From the NCBI GenBank assembly GCA_004151065.3, contig NWUY0300101606.1, positions 1-21,947 on the forward strand: a stretch of DNA of 21,947 nt, given 5' to 3'. Every line of letters starts with the position of its first letter. Position 1 is the first letter of the stretch. Under the pieces are notes generated by a model, which did not search any database, had not been told where the DNA came from, and saw only the letters and a program-made list of their open reading frames with translations. Made by a program: the position numbers and the translations under genes. Positions 1 through 8,312 of this stretch are shown here, piece after piece. The DNA comes from Larix sibirica (Eukaryota > Streptophyta > Pinopsida > Pinales > Pinaceae).

Positions 1-276
1 TTAATGTGCCTTACACTCTCTCATTCATGTTTTATATTTGTTTTTTTTTTCTCTATGCATGCAAAAGCATTGACTTAAAGTTATGGTTGTTTCTTAGAAC
101 CAATGCAAGAGTTTGATTGCACCTAATTTGGTAACTCCATGGTAACGACACCAAAAAGAAAGGATTTGTAATTTCCTTCTAATTTCATAGAAAGGAAAGT
201 AAGAAGTATGTATGTTAAATTTTCAAACCAGGGTTCTATTGTCACTTTCAAGGTAGCATGCAATGTATGTGTAGGC

Positions 277-395
277 CACAAGTTTCTCTTACACTGGACA
301 CAAGTTTCTCTTACACGGGTTTATCTACTATAAAGGTGTAGTTCAATAACCTCTTACATTGGTTTATCTACTGTGAAGTTGTAGTTCAATAACCT
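277..395. repeat. two short tandem duplications
   Basis: A 22 bp unit beginning CACAAGTTTCTCTTACAC occurs at 277-298 and again at 299-320. It is followed by a 43 bp unit (318-360, partly repeated 361-395) containing TTTATCTACT and GTAGTTCAATAACCT. Both copies of each unit are easily aligned by eye with few mismatches. No gene is visible here; this looks like local replication-slippage duplication in intergenic DNA. Confidence 0.8.
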
Positions 396-504
396 TACTT
401 ACAAATACTGGTATGAATAATTACACATCCTTGGCAATGGTTTATCCAGCTAAATAAGTACTAGAACTAAGTTGCAAGAAAATAAAATCACATGACAATA
501 AAAT

Positions 505-670
505 AAATTCACATTGTACTTGAAAGCAAATGCTAAAACTAAATTCACACTATGCTGGAAAATAAATGCTAAGACTAAATTCACATTATGCTAGAAAGAA
601 AATGCTAAAACTAAATTCACACTGTGCTAAAAAGTAAGTGCTAAAACTAATTCACACTATGATGGAAAGC
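505..670. repeat. 36 bp tandem repeat, about 4.6 copies
   Basis: Units start at 505, 541, 577 and 613, with a partial fifth copy from 649 that lacks one A. Each unit reads AAATTCACA, then a variable ATG-CTGGAAA-like middle, then AAATGCTAAAACT. The period is exactly 36 bp in the four full copies, with several substitutions between units. It is a minisatellite-like array. Stop codons in the frames make a coding repeat unlikely. Confidence 0.9.
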
Positions 671-689
671 AAAAGGTTTAGTAATATAG

Positions 690-936
690 AAGGTTCTGCA
701 GTACAAAACATTTCGTAGTAATGGTTCTAAAACAGAAGACATCCCACAACAAGAGATAGTTTTGCAAGTGTATCTATAGTGGTTGGTTCTATATTGAAAA
801 AAGGTTCCACAATACAGAAGGTTCTGCAATAATGGTCCTGCAGTACCACCAACAAGTTCTATAACTATAGAAGGTTCTGAAGCAGTAGGAGGATCTACAA
901 CCACAGAATAGTAGCAAGAAGGTTCTGCAATAAATA
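690..936. repeat. cluster of degenerate GGTTCTGCA-type motifs
   Basis: The motif AAGGTTCTGCA or a close variant recurs irregularly, for example near 690, 721, 784, 804, 819, 834, 872 and 919, often followed by AATA or GTA. It directly follows the 36 bp array. Read as protein, the minus strand gives a short repetitive peptide around AEPS, with no known domain. The motif spacing is irregular, so I regard it as decayed simple repeat sequence rather than a gene. Confidence 0.55.
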
Positions 937-2016
937 GTTTTGTCAAATATTTTCAATAAATAAGTCATTACTCCAAGAAAATACAAAATACACTAATTCC
1001 TCTAATGTTAATAAAAAATCCCATGAAATACTAAGACATGCATTGGAAAAACATCTTGATACTAAAACCTGCATATGAGCATTAAAATGGATTAATATAA
1101 GGATATGATAGGTAAGAAAAAATGGTAGCTTTATAAAGATGAGAAAAGATGATAAAAAGATGCTAAATCCAAGGCCCTTCAGAGGGTCATAGAAAATTTC
1201 AAGTATCCCTAAAATGAAATGGTGATATAGGATGTCATCAACAACATGACCCCCCTAAATTAATGGGGCATTGGTATTAATTTAAAATATCTTGAGAATG
1301 AAATGAATGCATGGATGACACATAAGAAATTTAAAGGACTTATGGTTTTAAATAAGTTGCAGAATGCCAAACCAAGAAATATTGATTGCATCAAATCCAT
1401 TCTGGCATGAGAGAAATGTTCTTAAAAAAATTATATTCAACATGTAGATAAGAAGAAAATTGCAGAGAGTAGAAGCGGTATGGAAAGTAGAGCATAACAT
1501 GGTATTAGGTATTGTTTTCTTCAATTGAATGTTTTCAAACTATATTATGTCAAAGAGCCATGGCCATGGCCTACCTCCCATTGCTAGGAAAGTAAAGGAC
1601 ATGATATATAATGGAAATTTTATTTGTAACAGTGCATCATACTAGATACATAATATTCCTCAAAGTATCTTCTAAAATACCAGCATCATTTAGGAAAGGA
1701 TAGGAGAAAATAATTCACTCTAACATCAATGCATGATAGGCATGATGACATATCATGGTAGAAAAAGAAATACTATTTAGAATTATAACATATAAATTAT
1801 ATTTATTACCAACCAAACATGTCAAGTTGAATAATTAGGTACAATGTTTTCTTATGTGAGATTGTTTCCTTCAAATTACACAAAACCTTTTTTAAAATAT
1901 ATCAATGAAGATATTGAAAAGATTAATTACCATCGATAGTATGATAATATATGAGCAAGATATATAATACTTATTTTTGAGATGCAGAATCTAAAATAAA
2001 AACCAAATTCGATAAA
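937..2016. other. AT-rich intergenic DNA, no gene seen
   Basis: Stops occur in all frames, and I see no recognisable protein motif, RNA gene or strong repeat. The base composition is AT-rich and resembles the rest of the left flank. Confidence 0.6.
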
Positions 2017-2078
2017 TGAAGTGAAGATATCATGCTAATAACATATCTGAAGTGAAGATACCATGCTAATAACATATA
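2017..2078. repeat. 31 bp tandem duplication
   Basis: A unit starting TGAAGTGAAGATA and ending in TGCTAATAACATAT is at 2017-2047 and again at 2048-2078, with about two differences. The near identity makes this younger than most repeats in the window. Confidence 0.88.
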
Positions 2079-3238
2079 CTACAAAAGAGATAATAGAATG
2101 AGCTAGATTGAACAAAAATGACAATTGTATGTTAGAGATATTGATATTGTGCATACAAAAGTATGGCTAATGGAAGTATGTTTGAGTAGTTTCCAAAGAG
2201 TATTTGAATGTTATCCATAGTAAAAGAGAGAAAATAAATACTTCAATTTCTATGTTAGATGTTAAATATAAAAGTGTTTTTTAAGTACAATCATGGGTTT
2301 TTTATTGATGTGGATGCTAATGCATGGGCATAAGATATGCCATTTTGGTCATTTCTTGCTACAATTTGTATAAATGGGATGACAATTTACTATTGTAGCA
2401 CTTGCTATATTCTGGAGGGACCTTGATGTCCCACACATTGATATGTAAGGTGATCTCATTTGTGACTGTGGATGTTTAGAAAATTGACTTTCATATTGAA
2501 TAGTTGAAAATTCCTTTTAGTTGAATGAGTGTACAAGGATGATGCATTATCTCCTCAAATACCATGAAATCAAGATGTTATTAAATTTGAACCTCTTCCT
2601 CCACATTTTAGTGAAATTTCTAAACACTACATCGAGATAATAAGAATATTTATGTTTTCATTTTTGTATCACTTCTAAATACACTTGGTATCTTCATACG
2701 ATCAAGGTTGTGTTATTTCTTGTGGAGCACTCATATGATGAAATAAATGGAGCCTATGAGAGTATGTCTTCCAAATTGAAAATTAAAGATGTATATTATC
2801 TTCTCAAGATGATGGATACAAACCACACAATTGGAGAAAAAAAGATCATTTCCACCTAATCAAATGACAGTGAGATTTCAAATATTTTCAAGGATAGATT
2901 CTTGAAGGACACTTAGTTGGACATCATTTTATCCTACACTTCCAATTATACATAAAATATATTGATATGTTAGGAGGCTTAGAGATAATAAAGATAAATT
3001 TAAATGCATAATTAAAAAAATACTTTAAAATAACTAAATGGATGAATAATATCATATACACAAGGCTCTCGAAAAACATGATCACTCATGAAGGTTCTCC
3101 CATCATTAGTGATGAATGGAAGAATAAGCAACAATATTAAGAAAGAATCATTATTATTCGATAAAATTATCAATTCAGCTTTATAGAATCATAAGGCAAG
3201 GTTGTAATGATTACAATAATAGAAATTTTTTAATAAAA
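2079..3238. other. AT-rich intergenic DNA, no gene seen
   Basis: There is no reading frame of useful length, no recognisable domain and no clear repeat family. Short stretches could be fragments of old transposons, but nothing can be assigned. Confidence 0.55.
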
Positions 3239-3960
3239 TCAAATTTGTTAGATGTAGATTTTTAAAATATTAATAATAAATTAATATATATTAGACTTAC
3301 TTTAAATAAAAATTATTATTTTATTTTAAAGTTAAATGATGAAAATCTAGTTCAATCTAAAAATAATAAAAATATATTAAAATAATATTAAATGAAAGTC
3401 TAGTTCAATCTAATAATAATAAAATATATTAAAATAATATTAAACAAATTCTAATGTAATCAAATTTGTGGATGTAGATATTATTTTATTTTAAAGTTAA
3501 ATGGTAAAAGTCGAGTTCAATCTAATAATAAAAAAATAATATTAAATGCATTCTAATGCAATCAAATTTTGTGGATGTAGATTTTTAAAATATTAATGAC
3601 AAATTGATACTATATATAATTTTTAATTTCATTTTAAGATTAAATGATGAAAATCTAGTTCAATAGAATAACAAAAATGTATATATTAAAATAATATTAG
3701 ATACTATCTTCTATTATATTATACTTGATATTGAATGCCAAAAATGAACATCGCTAAAAGATAACAATTTGTGTGGATGTAGAGTTTTAAAATATTAATA
3801 ACAAATTGGTAAACATTGAACAAGTACATAATTTTATTTTAAAATTACATATGGAAGTCTAGTTCAATGAAATAATAAAAAAATATATATTAAAATAATA
3901 TTAGACACCATCTTTCAAAGGCACGCCATTTTTATTCGTTCCAAAAATGCCACAAAGGAA
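3239..3960. repeat. degenerate AT-rich tandem array, about four units
   Basis: Units begin with AAATTTGTGGATGTAGAT or variants near 3239, 3465, 3562 and 3767. They continue with TTTTAAAATATTAATAACAAA, a TTTTATTTTAAA segment, then AGTCTAGTTCAATCTAATAA and ATATTAAAATAATATTA. Unit length varies from about 97 to 225 bp through internal gaps and extra partial copies. The ordered conservation of several blocks shows a common origin. Copy boundaries are approximate. No coding potential is visible. Confidence 0.8.
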
Positions 3961-4026
3961 CATTGCTAAAAAAAGATATATTTGTTCCCATTAATATTAT
4001 ATTATATTTGAGACTGAATTCTAATA

Positions 4027-4306
4027 GGAAACATTGCTAAAAGATAAAGATAAATAAATATATTATAATATTTGAGTTCATATAGAGTAATTATTAGTAG
4101 AAGGTGTCAACGATGGACATGAATGCATTGGAATAAAACAAAAAAAAACATCGCTAAAAGATATAGATAGATAAACTGTTACATATATGGGAAGAAACCA
4201 AGGAACATTGTTAACATATAAAGATAAATAAACATGTTACATATATTGGAGTTCATATAGAGGAGTAATTATGATTAGAAGGTGAGAATGGTGGACATGA
4301 ATGCAT
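4027..4306. repeat. ~105 bp direct repeat pair with spacer
   Basis: Copy one (about 4027-4130) and copy two (about 4202-4306) share, in order, GGAACATTGCTAA, AAAGATAAATAAA, GAGTTCATATAGAG, GTAATTAT, AGAAGGTG and GGACATGAATGCAT. The ~70 bp between them also has a partial copy (ACATCGCTAAAAGATA). The CATTGCTAAAAGATA block also occurs at the ends of the units of the preceding array, so the two repeat regions are probably related. Confidence 0.8.
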
Positions 4307-4419
4307 GGAGAAACAAATATATATTATTATGTATACAACATTATCTTCATATTAAACATCTTAGAAATGTCTAAACATTCTAATTTGACAAATTTTAATC
4401 TCCTTGCTTCATCTCAATT

Positions 4420-4442
4420 GGGGCACGGGGACGGGGAGAGGG
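4420..4442 (+). other. G-quadruplex motif
   Basis: Four G-runs (GGGG at 4420-4423, 4427-4430 and 4433-4436, GGG at 4440-4442) are separated by loops of 3, 2 and 3 bases (CAC, AC, AGA). This fits the standard intramolecular G4 pattern. It stands out because the surrounding kilobases are strongly AT-rich. It lies about 865 bp beyond the LBD stop codon, on the strand opposite to that gene's coding strand. Confidence 0.75.
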
Positions 4443-4450
4443 AGAACCCA

Positions 4451-4577
4451 TAGAACCTTTTCGGAACTCCCATATCACGCAGTTTTAGTTTGCATTGCAA
4501 GTTGAGAAATATTTAGAACCTTTTTCGAAGTCTTATATTACCCAGTTTTAGTTTCCATTGTAAGTTGATAAATATTT
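4451..4577. repeat. 63 bp tandem duplication
   Basis: A unit starting TAGAACCTTTT, with CAGTTTTAGTTT in the middle and GAAATATTT/ATAAATATTT at the end, is present at 4451-4513 and 4514-4577. There are roughly ten differences. It lies immediately beside the G-rich tract. Confidence 0.85.
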
Positions 4578-5076
4578 ATATAGATATGTGTTTATATCGT
4601 AGAATTTGGGGTGGAGTAGCATCTATGCTTTTTCTAGATTGTAAAAGAATGAGAACAAGTGTTGCATGAATAAATCTTAATATGTATGGATAAGGGATTT
4701 TATGACAAATACCAAGAAACACATAACTTATTACTTATTTGTGACACTTAACTTGTGTACCTTGTTCACCAACCACAACTTAAATGATTGTACTAATTAA
4801 AATAAATAAGATCAAAGTTATAAATGTACTTAGTTTCTAAAATTGAATAATATTTTAAATATATAAAATATAATTGAAAATAAAGTATAAAAATTTGAGA
4901 AAAATATCACTCGTACACTCAAGATAAGCCTTATTTGACGGCAAAATGACCCATAACGAGCATTTCACCCATCAAATTCCAGCCTTGATTAGTTTTTTGA
5001 CAATATATTTTGAGATACAGCATTTTTTTTTTCTAAGTAAATTATTTTTTCATAAGTGCCACACCTCAAATTTTCA
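4578..5076. other. intergenic DNA downstream of the LBD gene, no gene seen
   Basis: The sequence is AT-rich with no supported coding region or repeat. It lies 3' of the LBD gene. Confidence 0.55.
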
Positions 5077-5082
5077 TTTATT
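5077..5082 (-). terminator. possible polyadenylation signal of the LBD gene
   Basis: TTTATT on the plus strand reads AATAAA on the minus strand, about 225 bases after the LBD stop codon. That is a normal 3' UTR length for a plant mRNA. Plant signals are loose, so other AT-rich hexamers nearer the stop could be used instead. Confidence 0.35.
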
Positions 5083-5306
5083 ACAGCTCTTCTCTCTTTT
5101 ACAAACCTTCATAAAATCAACCATGCTGCTACTGCAAGTCTAAAACAGTTCATTCATATTTCCCATATACAATATTATTGATTATAGCCATATTTCCCTG
5201 CCTATATACAATATATTATAATCTGTGGATATCTGCAATGCCTATAAAGCTAGAAGACACAGTTACCCATTTCAGATATTTCTCCATGCCCTGATCCCAA
5301 AGGGTC

Positions 5307-6308
5307 TCATTGCAACGGAGGCCGCCACTCGCCAGCTGATGGTTTATCAGTAGTACGCAGAAAAGAGACTTGAGAACCAAGCGTAAGCTCTAGCTCCACC
5401 GCATTACATGGGGTTTCAGTTTGACTAGTTTTAAGGTTATAGAGATCGTGGCAATACTCCATCCTTGCTTGACTAGCAGCAGCATATTCTTCATGCTCCC
5501 GGGATGATAAAAACGGCGAATATTTATCTACGTACTTCCCATCTAATTCAACATTCCCGGCTTGCTTCTGTAACACGTTTGTTATATCTCCCCGGTCGTC
5601 AGATTTGCTGCTCGAATCGATATGAATGTCGACGCTAACCGGTTCACGTTCGCCGTCATTTCGTTTGGATTTTGTATGTGAGACGCCCTTGAATCTGCCT
5701 CTGGCCTTCACTGATCTCTGAATCTTGCGTCCGGCCATAGCTTCCATAGGGAGAATATGAGGAGCCCAATTGCCCCGCAGGATACTCTCCACCCCGGCCT
5801 GCAGACGCGCTGCCCAGTTCCCCGAGCAGACAAGTCCAAGTGATCCATATATCGGATTCACCATCCTGCCGCAAGCTTCGTATAAAAGAGACCTGAATAT
5901 AGCTGCACCACACACCACACAAACTACATTTATAGCTTATCATACACTATTTCTCTTCTATTCATCCCCAGTCTATAAAAAACAGAACATTAAAAATATG
6001 AGAACTTGGAATACGCAACCCTAATTTTGAAACTTCTAGGTCAATATGATATGAGAGTTTAGATGGGTGGGTGTATATTATTGAAATTATTCCCAGTCTG
6101 AGTTTAGATGGGTATTACCAGGCCTTAAATTCTCCGGACCATTGCTTATGAGATTCACCAGTCCGGCTCGGCCATAGAACTTGGCTAAGAAAATAGTAGC
6201 GTTCGCCTGAGACTCTGCAGTACTTATCCACTGGAGGCACGGCTTGAGAATACATGATTCGCTGCATCCCTTTCGGAGCACTCGGCAGCCATTGCAGCTC
6301 ATTCTCAT
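5307..6308 (-). CDS. class II LOB-domain (LBD) transcription factor, LBD40/41/42-like; two exons
   Basis: The gene is join(6308..6119, 5902..5307) on the minus strand and gives 261 residues. LBD proteins are plant-specific nuclear DNA-binding regulators; class II members are mostly linked to nitrogen, anthocyanin and low-oxygen responses rather than organ boundaries. Visible motifs: the zinc-finger-like block CX2CX6CX3C (C5, C8, C15, C19), the central block around residues 36-51 with [11 protein letters not shown], then [11 protein letters not shown] and NPIYG. No leucine-zipper heptad follows, as expected for class II. FYGRAGL and [12 protein letters not shown] favour subclass IIB. A basic stretch at 121-144 could be a nuclear localisation signal. 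LELTL at 234-238 is an LxLxL EAR-type repression motif, matching a C-terminal motif in relatives. The ATG at 6308 begins the family MRMSCNGCR start and is the first ATG after the likely TATA box. One oddity is Cys89, where relatives have Trp before SGNW. The precise physiological role is not shown by the sequence. Confidence 0.93.
5903..6118 (-). other. intron of the LBD gene (216 bp, phase 1)
   Basis: Exon 1 ends CCTG and the intron begins GTAATA. It ends GGTGCAG before CTATATTCAGG, so the ends are canonical GT-AG. The split codon is G|CT (Ala64). Joining restores the conserved run [15 protein letters not shown] without gap. The position inside the LOB domain, just after the PENxRP motif, is the usual intron site in this family. 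The 3' end is T/G-rich on the minus strand. Confidence 0.93.
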
Positions 6309-6416
6309 TATATGATGTAAAAGCAAGCACGCGCAGGGATGGGAGATATATCGCACGTTCAATCTCGGCGCTGACGGGATGGACAACTACTGGTAAATTA
6401 AAAGGAATAGATTCGG

Positions 6417-6422
6417 TATTTA
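6417..6422 (-). promoter_or_regulatory. candidate TATA box of the LBD gene
   Basis: TATTTA on the plus strand reads TAAATA on the minus strand, 109 bases upstream of the ATG. This would place the transcription start near 6390 and give a ~80 base 5' UTR that contains no earlier ATG. A second TATA-like site (GATATATC, near 6346) is very close to the ATG and less plausible. Confidence 0.4.
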
Positions 6423-6792
6423 ATGGCAATGTCGATCAACTACGAGACGATACATCACTTTCACGGCGTGATTGACGGGTTCCATTCGCTGGGTTGTTGT
6501 CAATTAAAAATACCGTCCCATCTGAGTAAGTAATCAGGTTTATACCGTCATATTTGACTCATCTTCGATAGATTTGTACTGCAGATATCTTGCTGGAGTC
6601 ACTTAACCACTCCAGCTTTATTTTCTTTATTAATTCCATTATATGTGGAAGTTTTGAAGAATATTACTAAAGGTTATATAATTTCAATTTCGGTGGATAG
6701 TAAAAACTTTGATCCTTAGTGGTGTTATTACTACATACTCTTTAGTTTTAGTTTTGGTTAGTCCCCTTTGAATCCCCTATATCTCAAAAGCC
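6423..6792 (-). promoter_or_regulatory. remaining LBD upstream region before the retrotransposon
   Basis: Only about 370 bp of non-transposon DNA lies between the candidate TATA box and the retrotransposon. It contains a perfect 8 bp inverted repeat (GCTGGAGT at 6592-6599, ACTCCAGC at 6609-6616, 9 base loop). It also has TTGAC cores near 6471 and 6555 that resemble WRKY-site cores, although such short cores are common by chance. No coding sequence is visible. Confidence 0.5.
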
Positions 6793-7371
6793 TATCTTGT
6801 AACATTTCCGAGCAACCAATCCATACTTCACTTACCCATCGAATGGTTTGTGTGCAGCTAGAACCACATGTCCTTGCATTATAGAGTCTCTGGTTGGCAA
6901 TCTGGGTGCAATTGAGAGTACACCCAATAACCACAAGTAGAGATGACAGGATGGGCAAACGTGCATGACAAGGGGTTTTGATAAAGAGGCTTCAGCGAAG
7001 TAGCAGTTGACAAAGGGGCTCGAAGAGAAGGCTTCAACATCGTCACGAGCAATGATCAAGAAGACATGCACAAGGCACTAAGGAGACTTCTCGGCAAAAG
7101 GTGCCAGGTGAGGGCACTTCGATAAGATGACACTTGGGTGCATTGCAAGAAGCTCATGTAAAGACTTCAGAGCCATCGGGTCCACTACCTCACATGAGGT
7201 GGTAAGACAACTTGATGAGGAGGAAAATGGTTGTGCATCATGGGCATATGTGGATGCCATTAGGAGCCTTAGAAGAGAAGTCAACCAAGGAAGGGCTTGG
7301 GTGCCTTAAGGAAGAAGTCGACCAAAGAAGAGTTGGGCACTCACTCATGAAGAAGAATAGGTATCCCTCTC

Positions 7372-7378
7372 ATATAAG
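7372..7378 (+). promoter_or_regulatory. TATA-like box in the left outer LTR
   Basis: ATATAAG lies in a conserved context (CCCTCT, then ATATAAGTA, then CTTGGG-like sequence) that also occurs in the right LTR at 16833-16839. This is the best candidate for the element's promoter. Transcription would run rightwards, away from the LBD gene. Confidence 0.45.
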
Positions 7379-7940
7379 TATTTGGGCTCACTTGAGACAA
7401 AAGGAAACAAGCCTCGAAAAAAAACATGCTGCATACCAACGACATTGAGGTGAGTTAGGCCTTAAGCCTATGGAAACAAGCCAAAATAAAATTGTTGGCG
7501 AGATGGGTAGCACAACCAAGTCTAACAAGGAGCAGTTCTAAGTTGAGGGTTATCCGAAGGTACTATACTCCCCTCAACAAAGGATAAGGGAAACAACATG
7601 TCAATGGGACAGTATTGTGGAAACTAAAAAGTATTGATGACAAGTGTTGCATGGGAAAACTTGAGGGAGAACAATGATGCATATCGAAAATAGGATTATG
7701 GGAAGATAGTGGATTAGGAGAAGGTACATCCATTGGCATAATGTTGTCAAGAACAAGAAAGCCTTCAGTAGAGTTAGGTTGTCGACAATAGGATAATCTA
7801 TCAGCAAGCATAGTGCATTGGTAGCCGAAAATGAAGCAAGCTAGTTTGCCCATGCATAGTTGTTGGTTGTAAGAGAGTTTCAACAAGCAGGTGTCGAACC
7901 TATTCCTTGTACACTCCATTGTATCATACTTATACATTTC

Positions 7941-7946
7941 AATAAA
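7941..7946 (+). terminator. polyadenylation hexamer in the left outer LTR
   Basis: AATAAA lies in the downstream part of the LTR and is retained in the right LTR at 17353-17358, although neighbouring sequence there is deleted. Conservation in both LTRs supports a role as the retrotransposon polyadenylation signal. Confidence 0.45.
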
Positions 7947-8300
7947 AAGTCTTTCCAGTGCTCAATTTGGACACCAAACATATTTTTGTTGTTCTTGTTG
8001 TTTGATGTTTATGTGTTTACGGAACATTGGCTAAGTAACATAACAAGCTAAGTATAACCAAGTTAAACAACACGCACATAATTCCAAGGTCAAGTGCATA
8101 TTGGGAAGGTTGTTGGGAACAATTGGCTCAAGCAACAAGTATCTCACAGTAGAAGGTATGGGTATGCTATGAGTGAAGAGGTGTATTCAATCGATAAGTA
8201 GTCTTAGTAACCAAGTCCTTCAGAAAAAAAAATCAGGTGTTGTTGCATGGTCGTTGAAATTCGGGAAAACCTATGACATTGAAGCTTTGGGGTTGTGAGA

Positions 8301-8312
8301 TGGTATTAGATT
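8301..8312 (+). other. primer binding site of the outer element (tRNA-iMet type)
   Basis: TGGTATTAGATT directly follows the left LTR. It resembles the usual plant primer binding site complementary to initiator tRNA-Met, which begins TGGTATCAGAGC, with two or three changes. Its location exactly at the LTR end supports the element boundaries. Confidence 0.75.

Larger units (their letters stand above)
6798..8300 (+). repeat. left (5') LTR of the outer element
   Basis: It aligns along its length with 16242-17684. Shared blocks include CATGACAAGGGG, GGTCCACT, GGGCATATGTGGAT, CTCACTCATGAAGAAGAAT, AGGTGAGTTAGGCC, AAAGTATTGATGACAAGTG and CTTTGGGGTTGTGA. It begins TGTAACA and ends GAGA where the right copy ends GACA. 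It is about 60 bp longer than its partner, partly because of a ~38 bp segment near 7900-7940 that is missing from the right LTR. Confidence 0.87.

Noticed and set aside
505-670. CRISPR-like appearance of a 36 bp array
   Set aside because: The units are contiguous without unique spacers, there are no cas genes and the sequence is plant nuclear DNA. It is an ordinary minisatellite.
647-946. 99-codon minus-strand frame with repeated AEPS-like words
   Set aside because: The repetition comes from the underlying GGTTCTGCA motifs, and the start is not a convincing gene start.
6306-6386. N-terminal extension of the LBD protein to a start at 6386
   Set aside because: The codon at 6386 is TTG, not ATG. 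The family start MRMSCNGCR coincides with the first ATG at 6308, and the extra 26 residues match nothing.
6768-6797. Alternative outer LTR start at TGAATCC (6768)
   Set aside because: A start at 6798 (TGTAACA) aligns better with the right LTR start, and the preceding TATCT matches TATCC after the right LTR as a target-site duplication.
7563-7937. 124-codon open frame on the minus strand in the left outer LTR
   Set aside because: It lies wholly within LTR sequence, is antisense to the element, is not kept open in the right LTR and shows no domain.
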